Shown here piece after piece: positions 1 to 11,605 of a stretch of 64,000 nt of DNA. Position numbers and translations under genes: made by a program. Every line of letters begins with the position of its first letter. Position 1 is the first letter of the stretch. The notes below the pieces were generated by a model, which was given only the letters and a program-made list of their open reading frames with translations, was not told the DNA's origin and did no database searches. Origin of the DNA: Plectosphaerella cucumerina (taxonomy: Eukaryota > Ascomycota > Sordariomycetes > Glomerellales > Plectosphaerellaceae); contig JAGPXD010000002.1 of the NCBI GenBank assembly GCA_020746995.1, positions 7,006,001 through 7,070,000 of the forward strand, written 5' to 3'.

Positions 1-3000
1 CAACAGACAGGCCCCCTACGACACGCCCAACATCCCCCCTGCTTCTTGGCTCGGCCGACACGGTGCGCGGCCGGGCGGCTCGTCACCACTTTTCCGGCGT
101 CTCGGCCGCCGTCCAGGCCGATCTGGATTTCCGTCTGATGCCGCTGACCGGGGGGCCATGATAGAGCTGCTCAGTTCTCACCGCAGCAGACCGGACCCCA
201 TGCTTGCTGGCCGGGGGACGTTACTTAGCACCGCCCAGGGTACCGGCGGACCGCGAGATAGAGGCCGTTGGCGATCGCCGGCCCCCTGTCCTTATTCTCC
301 CCATCACTCATCAACAGCAGCGGAAGCTACAGACATAGCAACGCAACGGCAGCAACGGGCGCTGATGCAGAAGCCCGCATGCCTCGACCGCCCACAGTCA
401 GCCTCTCCTGCGGGATGCCCCGGGCTTCGTGTCACGGGGCTCGACGACCAGGGTGGGCTATTATTAAACGTCCGAACACGGAACGAGCCGGGGTCGGACC
501 TGGCTTGTCGCCCTGCACTCTGACCCTTTCGTCCTCCGGGGCCAGGGGCAGGGGCAGGCAGGTAGGCAGCGAGATTCCCATGTCCGTGAGCCCCTTGTCC
601 GGCGGCACAGGGCGTCGGTGAGCCAGGCAGGTATGCCTCGGCGGAGACTGGAGTGACATGGCATAGCATGGCATGGCCTGGCCTGGCGAGGTCATCACTC
701 GCCTACATGAGTTGATATTGTTCGACGTGCAGCAGGTGAGGCCTCCAGATGATACGACATGGAGTGAAAGCAGGGCCGGGGGACGTGTGAACGACAGGAC
801 CTTTGCCCCGACCCCGACCCCGACCCCGACCCGGTCGTCTGTTTCGACGGAGACGATACCGGGAGGAACAAACCTTCGGGGGATATCTACCACGCTGTCG
901 GAGCCTTCCCCTGCCCTGTCCTGCCTGCCCCGTTGAGGCTCTGCGTACCAGCCTCGCGGGTGCCTACAGCTCGATGGCCGAAAGCTCCCACCGGTGAGAT
1001 CGACCGGTGTAGTGCATGCGGCGCGTTCCTGCTTGGAGGCTCAGCGAGGCAAGGGGCATGTCCACACCGTAGCTGTGTTGTTCGCCGCGGCCGCCTCGCG
1101 CCTGCACACAAAGATGCCTGTTTTTGTTCTGTCCGCCTCCCTGCCAGTGCGACCAGGACCCCGGGCTGTTTTGCTGCAATATATCGGCCGCCATTGCTGA
1201 CAAGCGGTCAGGGTACGTACCATCGAACCCCAGCACTCAGGGGGTTGCCTTCTGCAGCCGCGTCCTGAAAGGGAGCTGCAGCTGTAATGCGCCTCGAAGG
1301 CGCACCGCCGAGGTGAGACACCGAGGGCAGCCCCCTTTTTTCGGTCAGATCAGCGGTGGGCATGCCGGCGTCGTCGTCGTCGAGGTCTCGCTCCGACTTT
1401 TTGGTGGAACGACGAGGCACACTGTCGAGATGACATGTCGGGCGCATCTTCTCTCCCTTCTTCTCTCCCCCCTGGCTTGGTTACACAGCATTGCTAGCTT
1501 GCCTGCCTCCTTATGCTGCCGCATGCGATCACCTTATGCGCTGGCTGGCATGAACAGGGGGCGTGAGCGTTGCGGAGGCAGTCGGTGACGCTTTGGATTG
1601 CCGTCGCATGGCGGTGGTGTAACGACGGAATAGGCTGCGATGCCGATCAGACCACATCAGGGCGGAGAGGCAGATGCATCTCGATACTCGTAGCAGCAGT
1701 GCAGTGTTCAGGGGTGGCATTTGTCATCGACTAGAGGCCTTAGGGGCGAGGTCGATGACAGGTCACTCGTCTGAAGACGCTCTCGGTCAAGGAGGTCACG
1801 CCGATTGGGGGCCTCGTGGGAAAGTATCATGGGCCCCTCTCTTTGACGGATCTTCTGCTCATGTCAGAGCGGAAGGGGCCGGGCGGGCGGCGGGAGGGCG
1901 GCGGGAGGGCCGGCGCGGTGATGACGGGGCGGTGCTTGTCATGTTGATCACGCATCCCTGGGGGATGAAGTGACAGGCGGTGGTGAGACAAGGTCCGCGT
2001 GGTCTGTCCGTGGCATGGCTGACCTCGAAGGACGACATGGCGTGGTCTAAGTCTATGTGAGGACCGAGCAGACGTGATGTGAGAGCTGACACCGAGGCAG
2101 GGCATGAGTGAGCTGCTGCTGATATTGGCATGGATTTGGCGGCGTTGGGGGCTCCGTGGGCCGAAATGGATAGAGTTCTTTGACCCCCAAGGATCAATCC
2201 CGGGGACACAGCACGGAGATGGGAAGCTCTGGCAGTGCTGCGGAGAGACAGGCATTGGGGGCTGGGGGCCCTGGCTGCGCCGTGTGATGAGGTGTGCATA
2301 AGCACATGCAGTGAGCCGGACAGCTGGTACGCTCTGCTTGGAAACGCGAGACTGAAGCAGGGAAGAGAGGCTGACCGTGACGCTATCGTCAGGGTGCCCC
2401 CGGGGCAAGATGTCACCTCGGGAGTCCGGCACTCGTTTTGCTGGGTCGATCGCTGGAGGTTGGGATCATGGTAGGTGTCTGTCTGTCTGGGTCCAAGCGA
2501 GGGAGCTATTGTCTGCCGTCAGCTTGACTGGGATGCTCTGGGGGCCTGTCACCTGACGTACGGGATATGTGATACTGCGAGGGCAGCCCACGGACGAGGA
2601 GCGTATGACTGACCTGACCTGGAGGGTGGCAGTGTCCGCGTGAGAGGGACATTGAGAGATGGTAGGTACATGGCGATACATCCGCGTATTTCGTTGTCCT
2701 GCGAAGATACCTTGAGGGTACTCACGAAAGACCCAGGGGAGCGCAGTGCTGCAGTGCGTTGACGCAGCGGTCTTGGCCACGAATCGGCAACGAGGCAACG
2801 AGAATCGAAAATTCCCTATTTTCGAGCTAGTCCGCCCCAGCCGCTGCCTACTTGGTAGGTTAGTTGCCTTAACTTTGTGCGAGGGTGGCCGGCGACGTCG
2901 GCGCCGCCTGGCAGATACCGTGCGCGTGCGACGCAGGGATACACCGGTGCTGAGCTGCCCCCGTGGCAGGCAGCCGACGGGAGGGGGCAGCATCTCGTGT

Positions 3001-4320
3001 GACCCGGTCAGGGCGTGAGCCGGACGGATCCTTGAACGCCTGCGCTTGTGTCGGGGGAGGACGGCCACATTGGCCAGGTGAACGGAGACATGTGGGCGTT
3101 ACGCCTGTCAACGCCTGTCTGGAGATTGTGTTGCGCGTGGGTAGATCAGCGCTGGGGTAGAGTCTCAGAAGGTGACTTTGTGTTTTATTGTGTGAAGTTG
3201 CTGCGGGACAGCCAAGGACGGTGCGATGAGGTTTCTCGTTTCCTAGCCAATGTAGGGAAGACGCGCGGCGAGGCAGCCGCGTCTGGAGCAAAGGCGAGGT
3301 TGTGGATGTGTTGGTGGCACGGAGCTGGGGTCGGGAGTGGAAGGTTCTGTGTGACGGGCGAGGATGGAGGCCAGGATGGCGGCGGGCGACATGAGGATCG
3401 TGCGATACCCGGTGTTGATGTTACACGGGGAGGATGAGCGGGCTTTGACGGACGTGGCCGGTGTGGCGTGAGATATGCCGGACGCCTGAAGGGGATGGAA
3501 TTTGATGATGGAGGATCATGAGATGGTCTGTGATGCCCATGGCATGTGGTTTCTGGGGTCCGTGGGAGGGGGAATGTGATATTGGGTTCTTGGGGAGGTC
3601 ACATCCGAGGTTGGACGTAAAGGCGACCCTGGCGAGGCAGCGAGTGCTGTATACGATGGTGGTACAGAATCTTTCGAGATGAGAGGGGAATGACACCATG
3701 TCGGATGCTCTGGGGTATGAGATGATCTTTGGTCTTGGGTATTGATGAGTTGATTTCGACACATCAGGTGATGTTCAGAGCTTGAATTGGAGTAGGAGTA
3801 TGGACTGGAAGATCCAAGCTCGGAAGACTCTTCTGGAGACTCTTGAGATGAGAATGAGCCCTGAAAGAGGAGTTCTTGCAGGAAAATATCTTCCACAACC
3901 AACGTCAATTGTGACGATGTATTCAGGGGTAAAAGGGGTGGGGGGTTTAGCGACTGTAGTCCGCCGTAGCTTCAATGTCTCACCGAGGGATGCCTCGGTG
4001 ACCTGGCCGGCCCCTACCACTGAAGATGTCCTTTCACCGGGAGCATGATTCCATGGGAATCACGCTGGAGCCCGTCTTTGCGAGCAGAACAGTTGACAAA
4101 CATTATACGGCCCTGGTGGCTCATTTCGTTTCGGGGACTCGAGTGCTAGTCACCGTCATTGCAGAGAGCATTAGTGGTAGGATTGAACTATGGTGGCTCG
4201 TCTTACACGAACAGGCTACAAGACGGAATCTTCAAGACTCATCATGCTGACGATCAGGTATCTCAAAATCCACAACGAAGCCTGTCTTGATCTTCCACTC
4301 TCCATGCTCCCTCTTGCCCA
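1..4320. other. Long region without a recognisable gene
   Basis: No open frame here shows a recognisable domain, signal peptide or convincing exon structure. The frames present are short, overlap on both strands and are rich in arginine, proline and serine, as expected of GC-rich non-coding DNA. From about 1.7 to 3.8 kb the plus strand is rich in runs of GAGG/GGTG/TGATG type. The serine/proline-rich minus frame at 3516-3908 was considered and not accepted. The only clear small feature is a hexamer repeat near 805-835. Confidence 0.6.
805..835. repeat. CCCCGA hexamer microsatellite
   Basis: About five head-to-tail copies of the hexamer CCCCGA lie here in otherwise non-coding DNA. It is a simple replication-slippage repeat with no visible gene association. 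Confidence 0.8.
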
Positions 4321-5165
4321 TTAGTTTTCCGCTCTGTAGCGGAGCCTTGCCGGCTTAGACAGAGTCCCGCGCGCGGCAGAGGTGCTGTTGGACCTGGGAG
4401 CTGTAGTGTTGCCCCGGGCGGGAGCTTGAGCAGGTTGACCTGCCGGAGGGGCGGGCTGCTTCGCAGCCGGAGGTGCCTTTGCCATCCCGCCGGGCGACGG
4501 GGCACCAGGCATGGGGGGCATCTGCCCGGCCGGGGGCGCTGCCTGGCTCAGCATGCTAATTCCAAGCTTGATGCTGCCTGCGGCGCCGCCGAAAGCCATT
4601 TGCGCGCCGGGAATGCCCTCGGGGGGCAGCTTGGCGATGACGTTGGCTCCGAGCTGGCCTGCAAGCATGTCCTGGTTCATTAAGGTCTGGAGGACCTGAG
4701 GAGTCGCGGACACTTGGTCAAGCATGCCGCGCTGGAGCATCATGCTCATGACTGCGGGCTGTTAATTATGGTTTTCTGCAGAGGCTCTGGGCTGGCCCTA
4801 CTGGTTATTTTGACAGTGGAACTGAGTCCGTTGGCGGTCGACTGCAGAACCGGGTCGTCGGCGAGGGTGATGGGATCGGTGGCACCGACATCATCGCGGG
4901 CCTTGGCAAGCGCGTCCTCGACGCCTTTGGCAGCGGGGGCGATGGCCATGGCACTCATCGGGTTTGAGTTGACGCCCTGCAAGTTTCGATTGATGTCAGC
5001 CCAGAGTTGACACAACGCGTGAGGCACCTGAGAACCCACCATGATGGCCCCGTTGAGGGTAGATGTGGCGGTCTGGATGTTGACAAACGAACTCTGAATC
5101 GTCTTCAGGTCCGCAACAACACCAAGACACCCGCATGCCGCACCAGCGACAGCCGACAACTTCAT
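4321..5165 (-). CDS. HsbA-like secreted cell-wall protein with Pro/Ala-rich tail
   Basis: Two exons (5165-4802 and 4751-4321) join across a 50-nt intron (GTAGGG donor, TTAACAG/CCGCAG end) to give 264 residues. The start at 5165 begins a short hydrophobic leader (MKLSAVAGAACGCLGVVA), followed by a segment of about 165 residues of the type seen in hydrophobic surface-binding protein A / cell-wall galactomannoprotein families (DLKTIQSSFVNIQTATSTLNGAI, alternating small and hydrophobic residues, AKAFDDV-like helices). The last 75 residues are rich in proline, alanine and glycine (PAGQ, PGAPSPGG, PAAKQPAPPAGQ). The exon junction restores the frame exactly, which supports one gene over two overlapping frames. 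The family assignment rests on pattern only. A location outside the cell or in the wall is inferred. A longer start at 5363 exists but would bury the leader. Confidence 0.6.
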
Positions 5166-7852
5166 GATGGGCGGAGGAGGCCTCGCTGACCAGAGCGAGG
5201 AGAAGGGTGGAAGGGAGCGAGAGGAGAGCCCAGGTAAGACTGGACGGACGGTATTTGCAGCGATCAGCAGCACAGCGTGGCAATGAGCGACAAGCAGCGA
5301 GAAAAGACGACGATCAACGTGGCGGCCCCCCAAAAGAGACCCGCGGACAAAGTGGCCGCGCAACTAGTGATATACCCCTTTCAGGTATCCATTGTCACCT
5401 CTGAAACCGACGGCCCGCCGGGATCCCAGCAGCAGAGACATGGGCAAGATTCGAATGGCAGTCGGAAGTCGCCCTTGTATTGGCAAGTGGGCTGCCTCGT
5501 GGTGTTTGACGCTGGTCGTGCGGCGATCGGACGGTCAGAGAACTGGGCGCGCATCGCCGCCTCGCCAGACGTCGGACTCCCCAACGGAGCCCCGCGTCTT
5601 CACCACGCGCGACGCAGAACCGGCGAGAGACCAATTGAAGGAGGGAGATTTGATGAATCGGGGATTTTGTGGACGTGGGAAAGGGTTTTAGCTGCTTCAA
5701 ACGGAGGGTCAGGTGTGCCATGTCGTCCAGACTGGGAGAGATTTCTCCCGTGGTGCTTCTATGTTTGGACTCGATCGGCGAGGCCGGCCTGGGATGTTCT
5801 CGGTCTGAGACTCTTTGGAAGTTTTATTTGAATCGCTATTCGGCCTGTCTAGGGGAATGCTTGCCTTTTCTTGTTCCATCTCGAGCTTTCACGGCGTTGT
5901 TTGCAGGCTGAGTGGCTGCGCGGGCTCCCATGATGCACTTAAAACACGACAAGAAGAGCACCGGAGATATGTGTAGACAAATCATCAATCTTCTCGATCT
6001 TGATCGAACATGAAGCTGCTCGTGCTGTAATTTTTGACATTCAAATCGGCGGTGGGTTACTGCAGGTGATGCGTCGATGGTCCGTCCAGTCTGTCAGTCT
6101 GATGCTAACGGGTCAATATGGTTCATGGCCAAACTTCACCGGGGAGCTAAACGGCGTCTTTATTTTGCATCGGGCTCGGGATTGGCTTCGGTTCCGATAT
6201 GAGCAGTAGATTCATCCGAAACCAGTCGAATGCATTGGTGGCGCATCATGTCACTGTCCAAGGTAGAGTTGCACTCCTTGTCGACCCCAATGATGTGAAG
6301 TCGCTATCTACCGAGGAAGACTGATGTAGATCATCTTAAACAGTCAATCCAAATTCAGGCCATGACAGAGGGGAGGTCAGTCGCCTTCATGTTCCAGATT
6401 GTCAGCGGGACTGGGTGCTGGGCTTCTGGGACCTTGTTTCTCGTTAGCATATCTGGGTCGTTGTGAGACCAGACCAAGGTGCCAGATCCCAGCAAAGAAG
6501 CCGGGCATCTCCGAAAATACAAGACTGACATGCTATAGAGCGGTTTGGGATCAGCGATGAGACCGAGACCGTCCAGCTCAAGGTCACCGAACCCAGGACA
6601 GTCCGGTTTTACGAGGTGCACCGCATATACCGTCCCTTCTTCGCAACCGGAATACCACCCAAGACACACTCTCGGATACTAGTGAAACTAGCTTAAAACC
6701 ACTCTTTATTTTTCAGATTGAGGCTTCATATTCATCATCTTGGGCAAGTCCACGTGATATTGAGGCCTCAGAATGGAGGCGCAGGTCACGAAAATCAGGT
6801 GTAAGCTGTTTGCCCGACTTCACAACGCAGCGAGAAATCCTGACATATAAAAATCGCCAGTCCAGCCACATTAGAGAGAATACGTGGATTAAATACATGA
6901 TATTGATACTTACCTAGCTTCAACGGCTGAATTGACCTCGGACTGGCCTCATCCAAATTCATAGTGGGACGGTTTTGGCGACACCTTCGAATGCCATGGA
7001 CGGGACACATCGCCAGGTCGTAAATTACAAGCTTACATCGTCTCATCTGTGTACTTAATCGGGATCTGGAATAGTTTCCAGTCGCAGAAGCATGCTCATG
7101 TGGCCCAAATGCTGCGGCCAAACCTTGAGAAAGGGGCAACCGCCAGAGATCTGCATGCCGCAAGTTGACGAATCACCTCGGCAATGCAATTGCTACTTCC
7201 ATGACTCCCGGAGCCGTTCATAACATTTCCTTCGACTCTAGGCATTAGTTTCGCAACAACAAGGGCCGCAGCAGACATCAGCTGCAGCAGTCGAGGATCA
7301 GCATCATTTTGCTAGTCGAATCTCCGGTGGCTAACACAGATCGCACCGTCTGGATGCCCAGTACTGGCAGGAGGCCTTGGAGCGTTGCTTCTGCATTCTG
7401 GAAATTGAAGTCTTCTTATAGGATGCTGTCTTGAAGTGATCCGGTTCGCATCTCGCCGCTGGTAGTGGACTTGAACGGGTTTCAGCCGGACATCTTTCAC
7501 GGACATCCGGATTTAGCAAATCACAAGGCACAGAAGAAATATCCATAGAAAGGAAGAAAGTCACGAAGTTGAATCTCTCGGTCAGCCGAGTTGAAATTCT
7601 TCACCTGGACTGCTCATGATGCAGAGCCATGATGCAGGCGCGGTGTTGTTTGAAGTAAGGCCATGTGGCATGGAGCCTTGGATCAGGGGCTGTCGTGCAG
7701 CGGGGGGTTGTCGTGGTATCCGCACCGTGTGCTGAGTCATCCTGGAGGAAGCTCAGCCGGGTGACCTTACGTAAGTCTCTTACTGTACACCATCCCCCAA
7801 GTCTCGACATGGACCAGACGACCGCGATCTTTCCCAATCGACACATCCCATC
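5166..7852. other. Gene-poor region with a lower-GC block
   Basis: No gene could be supported. From about 5930 to 7600 the sequence is visibly richer in A and T than its neighbours. It carries only short minus-strand frames (6355-6669, 6795-7163, 7096-7278, 7331-7564) that read more like protein than random sequence but have no domain or joined exon model that I recognise. It may hold a decayed gene or simply be intergenic. Confidence 0.5.
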
Positions 7853-10057
7853 ATGTCTTCTGCAAAGCGGCGCAGAACGGACAGAACTTTCTTCCAGCAG
7901 TTGGATGAGTTCGATCTGGCATCGCTGGCATGTGCCCGTTGCCGTACCCGCAAGGTCAAAGTGAGACGCCTCGTCACCCTTCGAAGCTCAACGCTGACCT
8001 GCCATCTGATGATGTAGTGCGGCGGGGAGTTTCCCTCCTGTGTGGGCTGTGAGAAAGCAAATGTTCCATGCATCATCGCCGATCCGACGGCGCCGCGCGA
8101 CTACACTCGCGAGGAGGTGCAGAGCTTGTACGACAAGATGCTGCGCCTTGAGGCGTCTCTCAGCCAAGGACCCGGAGAACCCCAGTCCCCATCGGGCACC
8201 CCTGGCAGTCAACGCGGCGAGAGCAGGTTTGTAGGACAGGAGAATACATTTCGCCTCGTCAGCAGCCTTTTCCCACCCACACCAAGTCCAACGACAGCTG
8301 CTGGACTGGGACATCGACGACGACAACCACCGAAGTCGAGAGCATTCTACCACGCACCGCACAGGTTCCCGTCGCGCGATGTCGCTTTGGCAGCGTTGAA
8401 TGAGTTGTAAGTTTCACGGGGAACGGAAAGCATGAGGGATGCTGGCAGGCTCACCGCAGACTACAGCTTCGGCATCGACCACGTTCTGCACCCGCTGCTC
8501 GAGTCTACGAAGGTGTATGCCACCCTTGACCAGCAACAACCGCTGGAGTCGTCTACAAGCCAAGACGTAGTTGACAAGACTGCCCTTTTCCAACTCTACA
8601 TGGCCATGGCCATCGGTAGCGTTCGCCTCTTCCGATCGGGCGCTCTCGCCCTTCACCCTTTTGGCTTCCTCACTGCCGCTCTCGAGGTGAAGCCGCCTTC
8701 CACGTCATCTTTCAGCAACGTCGATGATGTAGAGAACTTATTACTCATCGCAAAGTTTGGCACCTTCTACGACATTGGCTGCTCTGTCTGGGAACTTGGC
8801 CGTTTGTGCATCCGCATTGCCGTGGAGCTTGGCATTCATCGGCAAGCTGTCCCCTCTCTGGATGAAGCCGACGCCGTGCGCTGTTCTCGCGTCTTCTGGA
8901 CGGCCTACCTCCTCGACCGATCCTCATCCTCTACGCTTGGGCGTCCCTTCGCCATCAATGACGCATGCATCACCGCCGAGCTGCCAAAGGCGGATGAAAC
9001 GGGCAGTCTCGTGTTCAACTGGCTCGTCGGGCTTGGTCGCATCGCATCCGAAATTCGCACCACCGTGCAAGACAGGACGGCTGCGGATGATTCGGGCGAC
9101 ACGGTATCCCAGCTTCTCGACCTTCATCGCCGGCTCGTAGCATGGCGGAGCAACGCCCCCATCACTGATGCCCCGACGTCCCTTGCCGAGGCGTCACAGT
9201 TCTTCGACCTCTCATACCAAGAGGTCCGGCTGGGGCTCCTGCGCTCCTCCGTCGACAAGCTGCACCTCGACCAGTTCGGCCCGCCACGAAGTCTGGTTCG
9301 CCCATGCCTCCAAGCAGCCTGCAGCATCATCACCTCGTTCGATCACCTCCGGCGCCATGGGCTGGTCACGTATACCCGAGCCTACACACATCTCATCTTC
9401 GTTGCCAGCCTGGTGGTCCTGTCAATGGTTCGTGCCAAGGTTGACGAGCAAGTGGTAGGCACGTATGAGGACGACGGGGACGACGGGGCGGAAGTCGACG
9501 TTGGGCACTGGCTGTCCAGTCTGGACGACGGATCCTTCCATGTCTCCTCAGAGAGCGCACGGGAAACCATCGCCATCGCCGGAAACCTTCTGGCATGGTT
9601 TGCAGAGAACATGCCAGACATGGCAGTCTGCCAGAGATTCTTCGAAGACACGCGGAAAAGCCTTGGGCCGCCGGCAACGACGACAAACCTCAATCAGGGG
9701 CGACCCGTCGCCACGGTCTCCGACACGGCGAATAAAACAGCACCGACAGCAGACGTGGTCGAGGACTTCTGGACCGAAGGTCAACCTGACTTTCCGGCAG
9801 CGCAAGACCCCAGCCATGTCACTTTCCCAGCCCCCGCAGCCCCCGTCTATGACTTGTCGGACGTACCCGGATACACTGCCTCATTCGCCGCAAGCTACGA
9901 CTTTGCGCCATATCACGAAGTCAACACATTCTCCTGGCCCTTTTCTGACATGCAGGGAGTTGAACAGCTTGACGCCAGCTTGTCTGGCTATATCTGGGAT
10001 ACGGTCGTACCCTGGCAGGGCTCCCCCTCGGCGTCAATCGAGAGTCACGGCGGATGA
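7853..10057 (+). CDS. Zn2Cys6 fungal-specific transcription factor
   Basis: Three exons (about 7853-7960, 8018-8406, 8467-10057) give 695 residues. The first intron (57 nt) splits the DNA-binding zinc cluster. Once joined, cysteines fall at 27, 30, 37, 44, 47 and 54 (CX2CX6CX6CX2CX6C), preceded by a basic stretch KRRR. The second intron (GTAAGT to ACTACAG, 60 nt) removes an in-frame stop at 8408-8410. An alternative 42-nt version ending at 8446 also keeps the frame. The middle region holds the fungal_trans regulatory domain, including an ELGIHRQ helix and a W-TAYLLDRSSSSTLGRP motif. The C-terminal third is acidic and low in complexity, a plausible activation region. It is expected to act in the nucleus. 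It sits beside a dehydrogenase, an aldolase, another zinc-cluster factor and a transporter, and may regulate them (inference). Its direct target is unknown. Confidence 0.88.
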
Positions 10058-10113
10058 AGACAGCGATATTTGTACATTTGTTCATTCTGCAACTGAGCGA
10101 TCCAAGCTCCCTC

Positions 10114-11142
10114 TTACTGCGCTCCTGGCCCTTTGCGCGTCAGAAACGCGTACACCTTGTCTGTTGCGGCGTTGATGGTGGCGATCTGCGTCTCATCTGT
10201 GGCCGCTGCGATGTGAGGCGTGCCTAAAAAGCGCGGGTTGCTCCACAGCCGCTGGTACTTGGCCAGTGTGGGAGGTTCTTGGACGTGGCAGTCGAAACCC
10301 GCGCCCCAGATTTGCCCCTTCTCGAGGGCCTCTGTCAGGTCATCTTCATCGACGAGGCCGCCTCGCGCCGTGTTGAGGAGGATGGCAGTGCTCTTCATTC
10401 GCTTCAGCTGGGGCGCTGAGATGAGGCCCTTTGTATCGGCGGTCAGAGGCAGGTGCAGAGAGACGATGTCGGCAGCATCGAGGATGTCCTCGAGTGAGTC
10501 AACGCGGCGGTGCGGGATGTCGTCCCAGGGCCCGCCCTTGCGAGGAGCGTAGGGGTCATACGCCAGGATGGGCGTCTGAAGACCTCCGGAGAACATGCGC
10601 GCCACGGCTTGGCCGATATGTCCCATACCGATGATGCCTAGGGTCCTCCGCGACAGCAAGGTGCCGTTGACGGTCTCTTTCCGGATCGCTTCGCCGTCGA
10701 CGCGCTGACGTATGGTGATGTGAGCGACCTCGCGTGCCACATTCATCGCCAGACACAGGGTCATCTCGGCGACGGCACCAGCATTGATGCCGGGGGAGTT
10801 GCAGACCTCGACGCCGCGGCGGGCGCAGGCGTCGAGATCGATCTTGTCGAGGCCCACGCCCTGCTTTCCGATGACCCTGAGCTGAGGTGCGGCAGCGAGG
10901 TCCTGGTCGGTGATGTAGTAGTCTTTGATGAGGATGGCCGTCGCCGACTCGCGCCACCGATCGCCTTCGGGATCGCCGAAGAGGACGCAGTCGAAGAGGC
11001 TCTGGGCGTGCTTTACCGCCTCGGGGTGGAAGTCGCTGAGGATGTACAACCTGGGCTTTGGGCCGGCTGGCGACTGAGTCTGGGTTGACGCCGGAGGCGT
11101 CGTTGCTCCAGGGGAGCTTGCGTCGAGGAAGTGAGGGGCCAT
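10114..11142 (-). CDS. D-isomer-specific 2-hydroxyacid dehydrogenase
   Basis: A single-exon gene of 342 residues. It matches the NAD(P)-dependent D-2-hydroxyacid dehydrogenase family (phosphoglycerate, glyoxylate and hydroxypyruvate reductases). The visible marks are the nucleotide-binding GMGHIG loop, the substrate-binding segment GKQGVGLDKID, the catalytic arginine in LLNTARGG, the glutamate in QEPP and the catalytic histidine in GTPHIAA. The N-terminal 30 residues are proline/threonine-rich and outside the fold. There is no obvious organelle signal. It reduces a 2-keto acid to a D-2-hydroxyacid, or the reverse, but the substrate cannot be read from sequence. It lies tail-to-tail with the upstream regulator (56 bp) and shares a 463-bp divergent promoter region with the HpcH/HpaI aldolase, suggesting co-regulation in a keto-acid pathway. 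Confidence 0.92.
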   Translation of the reverse strand: MAPHFLDASSPGATTPPASTQTQSPAGPKPRLYILSDFHPEAVKHAQSLFDCVLFGDPEGDRWRESATAILIKDYYITDQDLAAAPQLRVIGKQGVGLDKIDLDACARRGVEVCNSPGINAGAVAEMTLCLAMNVAREVAHITIRQRVDGEAIRKETVNGTLLSRRTLGIIGMGHIGQAVARMFSGGLQTPILAYDPYAPRKGGPWDDIPHRRVDSLEDILDAADIVSLHLPLTADTKGLISAPQLKRMKSTAILLNTARGGLVDEDDLTEALEKGQIWGAGFDCHVQEPPTLAKYQRLWSNPRFLGTPHIAAATDETQIATINAATDKVYAFLTRKGPGAQ

Positions 11143-11605
11143 TGTGAAGTGAGGTCAGGGGTTGCTGGGTGGCTGACCTCCCCCTGATGCCATCAATCTG
11201 AGGCAGGCACTTCTTTTATGCCCGACATTTCGATGCATTTCCGACGGCCGCGCTCACTCAAATGTTACCGGAGTCGGGTTCCGCCAGATGCAATTCGCAT
11301 CGCCGCCGATGGCGCTGGATGGAACACGGCCGCTTGGCGCATCCTCGCCGGGCCTCGCAGGTTGTCCGATGAGTCTCGCATCCCGCCCGAAGTGCCTGCG
11401 GGGTTCCTTGCGCCCTCGCAGCGTCCCCGATGCACCATCATCCCGTTCTCAAGTTTGCCCCGTACTGGTCCCGAGCATCGGCTTCGCTTGTCTTGAGACT
11501 GGCCTAGGCTTGAATCGCCCAGCAAGTATAACATCACTGGGCCCATCCGTGTACCCATGTTCAGATGTGAGATATCAGAGCACAACACAGCACAAACACC
11601 TCACA
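11143..11605. promoter_or_regulatory. Divergent intergenic region between dehydrogenase and aldolase
   Basis: This 463-bp region separates two genes transcribed away from each other, so it should hold both promoters. I see no TATA-like box close to either start and could not define operator sites. CGG triplets, the usual half-sites of Zn2Cys6 factors, occur, but none is spaced convincingly enough to call. Confidence 0.5.

Noticed and set aside
3516..3908. Minus-strand Ser/Pro-rich frame of 130 residues
   Set aside because: No signal peptide, domain or joinable neighbouring exon. Overlapping frames on both strands look equally likely.
4746..5363. Start of the HsbA-like gene at 5363
   Set aside because: The extra 66 residues are Arg/Pro-rich and would place the hydrophobic leader inside the protein. 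The ATG at 5165 gives a normal secreted-protein start.
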